A stretch of 44,213 nucleotides of DNA from IMG/VR virus record IMGVR_UViG_3300047471_000079, positions 1-44,213 of that record, one strand, 5' to 3'. Positions within the stretch are counted from its first letter, which is position 1. Every line of letters starts with the position of its first letter. This document shows positions 13,299 to 20,327 of this stretch, in pieces. Both the position numbers and the translations under genes were made by a program. A model generated the notes under the pieces. It did no database searches, was not told the origin of the DNA, and saw nothing but the letters and a program-made list of their open reading frames with translations. This stretch comes from a virus.

Positions 13299-13508
13299 AT
13301 GGGCATTCGCGCAGGCGACGAAATGATCGAGATCGAGGCCGAGATAAAAGCCACGACCGCGAAGGCTTGGTTGGTTGAAGACCAATTCACGATGAAAGAG
13401 GCATGGCTCGCGAAAAGCATCGCTGAGATGATGGGGCCAGCCGACAAGGAAGGCATTACGACATTCTCTGTCCCAGAATGGTGGGCAAAGAAAAACAGTT
13501 TGATTTAG
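13299..13508 (+). CDS. Hypothetical protein (69 aa)
   Basis: A GAAAGGGAA Shine-Dalgarno and an upstream promoter-like element support it. The protein begins with an acidic helix (DEMIEIEAEIKATTAKAW), followed by two further amphipathic helices and a Trp-rich end (VPEWWAKKNSLI). It is probably a small helical bundle that binds another protein. The stop codon is part of the inverted repeat TAGCCCG/CGGGCTA that continues downstream. No known family. Confidence 0.65.
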   Translation: MGIRAGDEMIEIEAEIKATTAKAWLVEDQFTMKEAWLAKSIAEMMGPADKEGITTFSVPEWWAKKNSLI

Positions 13509-13551
13509 CCCGCCTTTCTCCTTTCCCAGCAGCCGCGACGGCAACGGGCTA
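13506..13551 (+). ncRNA. Nested hairpin between early genes
   Basis: TAGCCCG (13506-13512) pairs with CGGGCTA (13545-13551), enclosing the hairpin GCCG-CGA-CGGC (13532-13542). It starts at the stop codon of the 13299 gene. No U-run follows, so it is not a standard terminator. It may protect the upstream RNA end or adjust expression of the next gene 109 bp downstream. Confidence 0.45.
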
Positions 13552-13659
13552 GTGTGCGAGGCACTACAAGGCAGAGTTCGGTGGCGGGCGCGCGCAAGCG
13601 TAGGTGTAGGCCGTGAAATTCTGCAAGCCGTCACTTCCTCCAACAAAAGGATTGCGATT

Positions 13660-13929
13660 ATGGCTATCCACAAAATCGGCAAGCTGACCATCAGCACCGA
13701 AAACGTCTACCCGCCGATCCCGACGCGCAACCACGATTGGATCGCCATAGACGATGATACCTATGACGGCGAAGGTTGTCCGATTGGCTGGGGAGCGACC
13801 GAAAAGGAGGCGATTTCCGATCTGCTGTTTCAGCTCGAATGGTACGAGGAAGAGCCGGACGTTGATCGCCTCCGTGACGACCGCGACGAGCGCCGTAGGT
13901 TGGCGAAGGAGTATCCTGACAATGACTGA
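13660..13929 (+). CDS. Phage protein with PPIPTRNHDW motif (89 aa)
   Basis: The start at 13660 has AAAAGG about 9 nt upstream; the open frame upstream of it covers the hairpin region and is not coding-like. The segment VYPPIPTRNHDWIAIDDDTYDG (split here as VYPPIPTRNHDW and AIDDDTYDG) followed by GWGATEKEAISDLL is a pattern common to many small phage proteins of unknown function. The C-terminus is charged (DRLRDDRDERRRLAKEY). It overlaps the next gene by 8 bp. Confidence 0.7.
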   Translation: MAIHKIGKLTISTENVYPPIPTRNHDWIAIDDDTYDGEGCPIGWGATEKEAISDLLFQLEWYEEEPDVDRLRDDRDERRRLAKEYPDND

Positions 13930-14554
13930 TCTGGACCCGAATGCGTTAAATAGGGCGCTCGTTATATACGAGAAGTCTTTTCCAGATGCGGCCAACATCA
14001 CCTATGACGGGGTAATAGCGGCGATAAAAGTCTACCTCGCCGCCCTTCCCCGCGCGTCTGGCACGCCGGAAGCTGAGGCGGTGGCGTGGCGCTATCTATG
14101 GAAGAATGACGGTCCAACAGCCCGTTGGCGTTATGTGGACGCAGATCAGAGAGCGACATTCCTGCATAATTTGGAAGAGCAACCGCTATACGCTGCGCCC
14201 CCGCCCGTTGCTGCGCCGCCCGTGGATCGTCCTGATATAGAGGGTATGAAATCTGAGATAGAGGGCTACCCCTATCCAGGTATGCAGATGTATTCATACG
14301 ACGAAGCGCAGTTCGATGGCTGGACTACGGAGACGGCTATGTCGCTCATTAAGTATGCCGAAGTGTTAGAAGTCACTATTTCTGCGCCGCCCGTGGAAAG
14401 TCAGGAGATGACGAGGGAAGATCAAGCCGATGCGCTTCATGGTCCTTTATGGCGGACGGCTCCAGACAACAGAACGGCGTATGAAATCGTTGACTGTCTG
14501 CGCAGAGATGGTTTTCGCATCGTTCGCGGCGCGCCGAAGAGTGGGGGGGAGTGA
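13922..14554 (+). CDS. Hypothetical modular phage protein (210 aa)
   Basis: The start at 13922 lies within the end of the previous gene. The N-terminal part is helical. A middle segment has AVAWRYLWKN, then RWRYVD and EQPLYAAPPP, a combination frequent in phage proteins of unknown role. Two Pro-rich linkers with the same APPV motif flank a third domain, and the C-terminus has DALHGPLWRTA and IVDCLRRDGFRIVR. It is probably several small domains joined by linkers. It ends by TGATG overlap. Confidence 0.65.
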   Translation: MTDLDPNALNRALVIYEKSFPDAANITYDGVIAAIKVYLAALPRASGTPEAEAVAWRYLWKNDGPTARWRYVDADQRATFLHNLEEQPLYAAPPPVAAPPVDRPDIEGMKSEIEGYPYPGMQMYSYDEAQFDGWTTETAMSLIKYAEVLEVTISAPPVESQEMTREDQADALHGPLWRTAPDNRTAYEIVDCLRRDGFRIVRGAPKSGGE

Positions 14555-14712
14555 TGACCGCGCCGGATCAATATGTGTTCGTGGGCAACCTAGCAGAAGT
14601 GCAGGAGCACCTTTTGTCGCGAACCGATTGGCGCATTGTATCGCTAAATTGCCAGCGTTGCGGCTGGTTCTCTTGGTGTTGGGTTCTAATAATGGAGCAA
14701 GAGAAGCCATGA
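14554..14712 (+). CDS. Small Cys/Trp-rich protein (52 aa)
   Basis: The start is coupled to the previous stop (TGATG) with GGGGGGAG upstream, and the stop is coupled to the next start (ATGA). The translation begins MTAPDQYVFVGNLAEV and contains LNCQRCGWFSWCW near residues 33-45, a C-x2-C-x5-C arrangement that could bind a metal. No family is recognised, and a folded zinc site of this size would need a fourth ligand. Confidence 0.5.
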   Translation: MTAPDQYVFVGNLAEVQEHLLSRTDWRIVSLNCQRCGWFSWCWVLIMEQEKP

Positions 14713-14798
14713 CCGATGGGGACGTCATGATCGCCGTAATTGGCGCTGCATTGATTGTCGGTATTTGGATCGGGCGTTATGTTGAGAGGAAGCCATGA
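14709..14798 (+). CDS. Single-pass membrane microprotein (29 aa)
   Basis: Coupled by ATGA on both sides. It is only 29 residues: an acidic N-terminus (MTDGD), a hydrophobic segment at 7-22 (MIAVIGAALIVGIWIG) and a basic tail (RYVERKP). This charge pattern suits a membrane helix with the C-terminus inside. The neighbouring coding chain and coupled start support it despite its size. Confidence 0.5.
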   Translation: MTDGDVMIAVIGAALIVGIWIGRYVERKP

Positions 14799-15139
14799 CC
14801 GATGTTGACGACGAGGGACTGATAGATCAATTCGAAGTATCTGTTATTAGGGCGCTGAGTGGCGTCAACGGCGAGCCAGACTATGACGAGGCGAAGGCGG
14901 CTCTTGCAGACCGCCTGGAAGCGCAAGCGCACGAGATCGCGGAACTGAAATCCGCCCTTGCGGAGGCGCTAAAAGTCATAGCGCCGTTCGCCTCGATTTC
15001 CGAGCATAACGCCACATTTCATTATACCTCTGATATTCCCGCATGGGGCTTCAACGGAGAACTTCTGACGTGGGGCGACCTTCGCGCAGCCGCCGCATTT
15101 GCCAAGAAGCATGGAGGGAAGGGCAATGACCGATGCTGA
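14795..15139 (+). CDS. Coiled-coil protein, tandem paralogue 1 (114 aa)
   Basis: It begins MTDVDDEGLI and has a coiled-coil heptad region (ADRLEAQAHEIAELKSALAE, residues about 32-51) and then EALKVIAPFA and LRAAAAFAKKHGG. The same blocks, in the same order, occur in the next gene, including an almost identical 38-bp DNA stretch around 14956 and 15364, so the two are a tandem duplication. This type of small protein with an APFA block is common in phages and has no known role. Confidence 0.65.
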   Translation: MTDVDDEGLIDQFEVSVIRALSGVNGEPDYDEAKAALADRLEAQAHEIAELKSALAEALKVIAPFASISEHNATFHYTSDIPAWGFNGELLTWGDLRAAAAFAKKHGGKGNDRC

Positions 15140-15536
15140 CGACGAGGGGCTGATCAAACGTGTTAGAACGTGGGCGCAGCAAGAAGCAGAATGGGGCGAG
15201 AGCCTATGGGCCGATGCATTATCTAATGTCGCTGACCGTCTCGAAGCGCAACGCAAAGAGATATCGGATCTGCGATACGAGCGCGACGAGGCGCTTAAAG
15301 AACATACGGACATGATGTGGCAGCGCATACGTGCAGATGACGGCACCGCCAATGCCGAAGCCGCCCTTGCGGAGGCGCTGAAAGTCATAGCACCGTTCGC
15401 TGAGACTGCGCAATATCTGGAAGATAATTTGGGAAACTTAAACGTCTTTCCAAAGTTTCATGCTGTTCCTTGCTCCTTGTCTAGCGTTCGCGCCGCCGCC
15501 GCATTCGTCAAAAAGCATGGAGGAACAAATGCCTAG
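15126..15536 (+). CDS. Coiled-coil protein, tandem paralogue 2 (136 aa)
   Basis: The start at 15126 has GGAGGGAAGGG just upstream, a strong ribosome-binding site lying in the previous gene (14-bp overlap). It shares MTDxDDEGLI, ADRLEAQ, AEALKVIAPFA and RAAAAFxKKHGG with its neighbour but carries a longer central coiled coil (EISDLRYERDEALKEH). Heterodimerisation of the pair is an obvious possibility. No enzymatic motif is visible. Confidence 0.65.
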   Translation: MTDADDEGLIKRVRTWAQQEAEWGESLWADALSNVADRLEAQRKEISDLRYERDEALKEHTDMMWQRIRADDGTANAEAALAEALKVIAPFAETAQYLEDNLGNLNVFPKFHAVPCSLSSVRAAAAFVKKHGGTNA

Positions 15537-15831
15537 CATTCACATCGCCACACCTACCGGGCTGTACGATATGGCAAGCTGGTATCTTACCGACAATTTG
15601 CCCCCGGACGTCGCTGCTGTGTTCGCACAGCTAGGGCCGCGAGATAAATGGATCAAGTCGTCCTTGGATGATGTGTTGGATTGGCTAGCGTCCGCACCTA
15701 CGACTGCAACGCCTTTCGGCCATTGGGAGGATGTTCTGCCGCTCCTGAAGAACGCCATCAACCTAGACGAGCACGAGCTAATGCGCGATCCGCACAGCGG
15801 CTTTTTCATTCTGGAACCGGTGCAGCCATGA
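15529..15831 (+). CDS. Hypothetical protein (100 aa)
   Basis: GGAGGAA directly before the ATG at 15529 fixes the start inside the end of the previous gene; that ribosome-binding site derives from the same KKHGG-coding DNA that is duplicated upstream. The protein is Trp-containing and mostly helical (DMASWYLTDNL, DDVLDWLASAP, WEDVLPLLKNAI). No family is recognised. The stop overlaps the next start (ATGA). Confidence 0.65.
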   Translation: MPSIHIATPTGLYDMASWYLTDNLPPDVAAVFAQLGPRDKWIKSSLDDVLDWLASAPTTATPFGHWEDVLPLLKNAINLDEHELMRDPHSGFFILEPVQP

Positions 15832-16115
15832 AGATACCTGAAGTTCGTAAGGAGATGCAGAAAATAGTCGATGAACTCGTGGCGATGGACCACGAGGCCA
15901 TAGCGGAACGGCTGGCTGAATTGATCTATGAGCTATATCGCCGCCCTTCAATTCATCGCAGTGGCCCGAAAGCCGTACCCATGAGCCCGCTTGTGCGTGA
16001 GCGGATATTGAACATCTATTCGCAAAATCCGACGATGCTGCACCGCGAGATAGGCCGCGCCGTAGGCGTGGATGGTGGCCGCGTGAGTGAAGTGATCAGA
16101 GGTAAGCGTAAATGA
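15828..16115 (+). CDS. Small HTH protein (95 aa)
   Basis: The N-terminal half is an amphipathic helix pair (MQKIVDELVAMDHEAIAERL), and the C-terminal half from about residue 52 reads as a helix-turn-helix: VRERILNIYSQNP, HREIGRAVGVDGGRVSEVIRG. The recognition helix would be GGRVSEVIRG. It is probably a DNA-binding regulator of the phage or host. It is coupled by ATGA to both neighbours, the next being the nuclease. Confidence 0.65.
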   Translation: MKIPEVRKEMQKIVDELVAMDHEAIAERLAELIYELYRRPSIHRSGPKAVPMSPLVRERILNIYSQNPTMLHREIGRAVGVDGGRVSEVIRGKRK

Positions 16116-16501
16116 AACTTGAAGCCGAATATAAGTCGCTGCTGATCAAGCAGGCGCGGAACGCGGGCGCATACGCCCGACGCATCGAAGATAAATATGC
16201 CGTTGGCATTCTCGATATCGTCGTCATCCCCACAAGCGGGCGCGTGTACTTTATCGAAGGAAAGCGCATCGCCGGGAACCTGTTTCATCCGACTGAGCGG
16301 CAATGGGTAGAGGGGCAGCGCATCATTCAAACGCGCGGCTACGCCCGGCCTATGCTCGTAGGATGGGATAAGGAAGGCCAAATGCACATTGCCCACGGCT
16401 GGCCTAAGCAGGCGGACAAGCGGCAATGCTGGTCTAGCTCTGAAGGCAATTATTACAACCAACTCACGGAGTATCTAGATCATGTCGGACGTCAACCGTA
16501 G
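16112..16501 (+). CDS. VRR-NUC domain nuclease (129 aa)
   Basis: A stand-alone VRR-NUC (PD-(D/E)xK) nuclease of normal length. The pattern is an N-terminal Glu (E4/E6), GILDIVVI with D35, FIEGK with E49 and K51, and ERQW with Q64. Viral members of this family cleave branched or flapped DNA, for example Holliday junctions, before packaging. All the catalytic positions are present. It lies in the replication module and overlaps the next gene by 20 bp. Confidence 0.8.
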   Translation: MKLEAEYKSLLIKQARNAGAYARRIEDKYAVGILDIVVIPTSGRVYFIEGKRIAGNLFHPTERQWVEGQRIIQTRGYARPMLVGWDKEGQMHIAHGWPKQADKRQCWSSSEGNYYNQLTEYLDHVGRQP

Positions 16502-17090
16502 AAATACAGCGGGCTGGCTCACGGACGAAGCCAAGCGCCTCATCACGACCGAGCGTGCGGATCAGCACGGCGACGCTGCGGAAAGTTTCGCGATGATCGC
16601 GGAACTTTGGACCGTCTACCTCGCACACACGAACAAGATGGGGTACGGCAGTCCGCGATCTGTCGTCATTACCCCGCGCGACGTCGCGGAGATGATGAGC
16701 CTCCTGAAGAAGGCGCGGAAGGTGTACGGCTCTGGCAGCGCGGAAAACTACATAGACGATATCGGTTACACCGCTTTGGGCGGATCGATGGTCGTGCATG
16801 ATATCATCAAAGAGGAGGCGCATAAGGCCGTGAATGAGGACAACGCAGCGCAACAAGCGGTGCAATACGCCGGAAGTCCTGTGAATGATTTGCGCGCTCT
16901 TAAGGAGGCAATGGCGGCCAAAGCGCGAGCGGAGCAGCGGGATTTCGACCAAGCCGGACCGTATATCAGTAAGGAAGAGGTAGACCGGATCACCAAACTC
17001 CAAACGAAGCAACAGCAGGATGCGTACAATAGCGCCGTTGCCGCGCAGGAATACCCCTACACCCCTCCCAAAGGACTTACGCCTAAATGA
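16482..17090 (+). CDS. DUF6378-type phage protein (202 aa)
   Basis: GGAG about 11 nt before the ATG supports the start. Residues about 21-105 follow the DUF6378 pattern: RADQHGDAAESFAMIAELW, then ITPRDVAEMMSLLKKARK and NYIDDIGYTALGG. The fold is helical and thought to be related to MazG-like nucleotide pyrophosphohydrolases, though activity is not established. The C-terminal third is a charged extension. Nucleotide metabolism would suit the neighbourhood. Confidence 0.7.
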   Translation: MSDVNRRNTAGWLTDEAKRLITTERADQHGDAAESFAMIAELWTVYLAHTNKMGYGSPRSVVITPRDVAEMMSLLKKARKVYGSGSAENYIDDIGYTALGGSMVVHDIIKEEAHKAVNEDNAAQQAVQYAGSPVNDLRALKEAMAAKARAEQRDFDQAGPYISKEEVDRITKLQTKQQQDAYNSAVAAQEYPYTPPKGLTPK

Positions 17091-18505
17091 GCACCCTTGA
17101 CGAAGTACAGCGCAAAGCCCTCGCCGCGAGCGAGGGTAAGCGCGGCTTTGGCTATTTCATGGAAATGGGCTTAGGCAAGACATTGACGGCGCTGGCTGAC
17201 TTTCAGCGCGCTCTGGATGATGGTGACGCAACGCGTATGCTCGTCGTCTGCCCGAATAGCTTCAAGGGCGGATGGCGCGCGGAGATAGCCAAGCACGGCT
17301 TTGATTTCGACGCCCATATCTATGAGACGGGTTCGAAGACAAGCAAGGCATGGCTGCGGGGTTCGTTCGACAAGCCCCCGGTGCTGATCATGCACTATCA
17401 GGGGTTGCGGACGGCGGGCGGCATTGCCGATGCGTGCGCCTTCGCCGACGCCAAGCCTACCTTTGGCGTGTTCGATGAGAGCATTCAGATTAAGACCTTC
17501 GATAGCTCGCAGACCAAGCGCTCTATCGAGCTAGGCAAGCATTTGGAGTTCTCCCGCATTCTGTCCGGCAAGCCCACGACGCAAGGCCCGCATGATCTGT
17601 GGGCGCAGATGCGCGCAATTGGGAAATTGAACGGCTTCAATTACCACTCCTTCAAGACGCAGTTCACGGTCAAAGGCGGATGGGGCGGCGAGCAAGTTAT
17701 AGGCGTGAAAAACGAGGAATATCTCGCCGAGTTGATCGAGCCCCACGTGTTCCGCGCACTCAAGGCGGACTGGACCGACTTACCGCCGAAGAGCTACACG
17801 ATCCGAGAATACGACATGAGCGCCGAGCAAGCGGCGCAGTATGCCAGCATGCACGACGATTTCGTTCTCTGGCTCACCGAGACGGACGGCGTGACAATCG
17901 AGCAAGCGATCACGCGTTATATGAAGCTGGCCCAAATTCAAGCCGGGTTCATCATCGATGAGGAAAAGAAGGTTCACGAGCTAGTGCCGCTCGCGCGCAA
18001 CCCGCGCGTCAACATCCTGAAGGAAGTTCTGGATACCGAAGTGACTGGGAAGGCAGCGATTGTCTACCATCACCGCTATTCCGGGGACATACTGCTAAGG
18101 GCGCTCGTAGAAGGCCGCCCGGCATATATCACGGGCGGGATGCCTGCCGAAGTCATAGAATACCAAAAATCACGCTTCAACGACGATCCGAGTTGCCGCT
18201 ACATCCTGCTACAGGATCAGGCTTCTAAGTATGGACACACTTTGCTAGGAGGCCCGGAGCCGGACAATAGGTGCGCGACAACCCTATTCTTCGAAAACAC
18301 CTATTCCCTCGACACCCGGTCGCAAGTCGAAGACCGCATTCATCGGAGAGGCCAAACCGCCGATAATGTGCTATATGTGGATTTAGCGGGCACGCCACTT
18401 GACAGGAATTGCATAGAAGCGCTGCAACGAAAAGAAGATTTGTATCAAGCCGTGTTCTCGCTAATCCGCCGCGCCGTTCCCGGCCAAAAGGCGGTTTTCG
18501 CTTAG
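17087..18505 (+). CDS. SNF2-type superfamily 2 helicase/translocase (472 aa)
   Basis: Motif I is MGLGKT (K31, T32), motif II is DESI (130-133), motif III is SGKPT (160-164) and motif VI is QVEDRIHRRGQ (about 413-423). The spacing and RxHRxGQ ending are those of SNF2/SWI2-like translocases, and the length is typical for phage members. It probably remodels protein-DNA complexes or aids recombination during replication. It is coupled to the previous gene by ATGA. Confidence 0.85.
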   Translation: MSTLDEVQRKALAASEGKRGFGYFMEMGLGKTLTALADFQRALDDGDATRMLVVCPNSFKGGWRAEIAKHGFDFDAHIYETGSKTSKAWLRGSFDKPPVLIMHYQGLRTAGGIADACAFADAKPTFGVFDESIQIKTFDSSQTKRSIELGKHLEFSRILSGKPTTQGPHDLWAQMRAIGKLNGFNYHSFKTQFTVKGGWGGEQVIGVKNEEYLAELIEPHVFRALKADWTDLPPKSYTIREYDMSAEQAAQYASMHDDFVLWLTETDGVTIEQAITRYMKLAQIQAGFIIDEEKKVHELVPLARNPRVNILKEVLDTEVTGKAAIVYHHRYSGDILLRALVEGRPAYITGGMPAEVIEYQKSRFNDDPSCRYILLQDQASKYGHTLLGGPEPDNRCATTLFFENTYSLDTRSQVEDRIHRRGQTADNVLYVDLAGTPLDRNCIEALQRKEDLYQAVFSLIRRAVPGQKAVFA

Positions 18506-18514
18506 GAGGCGACG

Positions 18515-18781
18515 ATGGGCATGATTACCGCAGTATGTCTTTCATTCTTCGCAAGCCTCATCATTGGGGCGTTGCTACAGGCGTTCGAGATATCCGATAA
18601 GAAGCAACTAAAGCGCTTCCAAGAGTTGAGCGGCCACAAAGAGCCGTTCAATTTTGGTTCGAATACATCCCAGCCATTAACGCCGTCAGCCGATCCCTTG
18701 CTGACGCGCTATTTACGGCGTCATAACCGGGATACGTCGCTGCGGGCGTACCAGTCGCAACACGTCGCGCGTCTTCCATAG
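18515..18781 (+). CDS. Small membrane-anchored protein at the convergent junction (88 aa)
   Basis: AGGAGG just upstream of the ATG is a strong ribosome-binding site. Residues 4-24 form a hydrophobic helix (ITAVCLSFFASLIIGALL), followed by a charged helix and a basic, disordered C-terminal half. It is the last rightward gene, and its final 134 bp overlap the 3' end of the leftward ejection-type gene on the other strand. Whether the overlapped tail is conserved is unknown. Confidence 0.55.
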   Translation: MGMITAVCLSFFASLIIGALLQAFEISDKKQLKRFQELSGHKEPFNFGSNTSQPLTPSADPLLTRYLRRHNRDTSLRAYQSQHVARLP

Positions 18782-20324
18782 CTGCGCGCGTGGTGCTGCG
18801 GGATATGGATTTCGCCGCTTGCTGTGTAAGCACGGAACCCGCAATGCCGCCGAGCGCGCCGACCGGGCCACCTAAATGAAAGCCCAATGCCGCCGCTGCC
18901 AATGGCCCGACGCCGCCTAGCGCCCACGGGCGCTGTGCGAAATAATCGGCTGTGCGGCTCAACTTCGTTCCCTGCGTAACGGGGAATAGCGCGCCTTCTT
19001 CCTCTGGAGTAAGGAAGCGTCGCGCCGCTGATCCGTCGTCAAGCGTCGTGGCGATCTTATTTGGCGTGTAGTTTTGCTGCGACGGGCGAAGCGTCTGCCC
19101 CCGTTCCACACTATCGATCAATTGCGAGTTGCCGAGTTTGCGGTTGGCCTCGCGCGCCGCGATATCCTGAGCGCCGAGATTGGTGCCGTGGATCGTGTCT
19201 GTGTTCTGGATGAAATTGTTCAGATGATCACGCATGGCGGTACCCGCCGCAATCTCGTCTGCGTCGTTCGTGGTGGCGAGCGCTTTAGAAATCTTGCTGC
19301 GAATGTTGTCAACTTGGCTCCACGTCTGCCCTCCACGCATCGGTGCGGCATTGGGAGCGCCCGGCATAGCGCCTCTACCCGCCATAAATTCCAGATGGGC
19401 GTACATCTTGGGCGTGACGAGCGGGCCAAATGGCCCGGCAGCATTAAGATTTTGACGCAAGTCCGCAACAGAGCTATTCCAGTCCCGCGCGCTGTACGGC
19501 TCATTGCTGGCATTGAGCGGCGCGTATGCCGCTTCTTTCCGAGCCATCATTTCCGCTGTGTTCGGTACGGCAGCGTTGAGCGTCATACCGGGCAACCCGC
19601 CGATAGCTGTACCAACGGCGCGCGTCGCAAGAGGTATGCCTACCCCGAAACCCGCACCGGCAGCGAGCGCGGGCAATGCCCCCTCCTGCGGGTTCTTCCC
19701 TTGTGAGATATTGTTGGTTGCGTTGAGAATTTCGTTCTCTCCCGCCCCTGCGACGCCGCGCCCAATGAAGCGCGTGACATACGGGGAAACGAAGTTCGAC
19801 AGCCTGTTTGCACCTTCAACGGCAAGCTGCTCCCCGCGCATGATTTTACCGGGACCAAGGATAGAGCCAGCAGCGCCAGCAAGAGTACCGCCCCAACCCT
19901 GACGAATAGCAGCGTCGGCGTCTCCTTGGTTAAGCGTATCAAGAGACTGCCCATAATCACCGCCTATCGCCTTATTCAAGCCCGCCGCCGCGACCTTGTT
20001 AAGACCGCCCGTGAAGTTACTGGCCGCAAGGCGCGCATCGTCGCCGCCAATAGTGGCGAGCTTCTGCCACCACGGCTGCGCTTCGAAGGCAGCATGCACC
20101 GCCGCCGTATGGGCCGGATCGCGATCCACAGCGGGCGGGTTGACGTTGCCCACAGCGCCGCCGCGCGGGAATGTGGGTTGCGCTGGCTGTGTCGTCTGCG
20201 CGGGCTGCGACGCTAATCCCTGCCTACGTTGGATTTCAGCGCTGAATGCAGCCGCGTCGTCGGCATTCCCCGCTTTGTCGGCAGCGTTGAAGGCGTCTAC
20301 GAGGTCTTGATCACTGTAATCCAT
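18648..20324 (-). CDS. Putative internal virion/ejection protein (558 aa)
   Basis: The N-terminus (DQDLVDAFNAADKAGNADDA) carries an AFxAADxAG motif often fused to the front of phage virion and DNA-transfer proteins. The rest is Ala/Gly/Asn-rich with several hydrophobic Gly-rich stretches (LGGVGPLAAAALG near residue 490, GGPVGALGGIAGSVL near 505) that could insert into membranes. It is the last gene of the late arm, after other large Ala/Gly-rich proteins, as in podovirus ejection modules. The start is supported by AGGAAATAGGCG. Confidence 0.55.
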   Translation of the reverse strand: MDYSDQDLVDAFNAADKAGNADDAAAFSAEIQRRQGLASQPAQTTQPAQPTFPRGGAVGNVNPPAVDRDPAHTAAVHAAFEAQPWWQKLATIGGDDARLAASNFTGGLNKVAAAGLNKAIGGDYGQSLDTLNQGDADAAIRQGWGGTLAGAAGSILGPGKIMRGEQLAVEGANRLSNFVSPYVTRFIGRGVAGAGENEILNATNNISQGKNPQEGALPALAAGAGFGVGIPLATRAVGTAIGGLPGMTLNAAVPNTAEMMARKEAAYAPLNASNEPYSARDWNSSVADLRQNLNAAGPFGPLVTPKMYAHLEFMAGRGAMPGAPNAAPMRGGQTWSQVDNIRSKISKALATTNDADEIAAGTAMRDHLNNFIQNTDTIHGTNLGAQDIAAREANRKLGNSQLIDSVERGQTLRPSQQNYTPNKIATTLDDGSAARRFLTPEEEGALFPVTQGTKLSRTADYFAQRPWALGGVGPLAAAALGFHLGGPVGALGGIAGSVLTQQAAKSISRSTTRAAMEDARRVATGTPAATYPGYDAVNSASARDRLTALMAGMYSNQN

Positions 20325-20327
20325 CGC

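Noticed and set aside
1-18781. Integrase, repressor or attachment site marking a temperate phage
   Set aside because: No tyrosine or serine recombinase motif and no CI-like protein were found. The HTH proteins present do not resemble CI or Cro, so a lytic cycle is the simplest reading despite the Leu762-type polymerase.
19074-19706. 210-codon rightward open frame opposite the ejection protein gene
   Set aside because: Arg-rich antisense shadow; the opposite strand is a coupled late gene with a good start.
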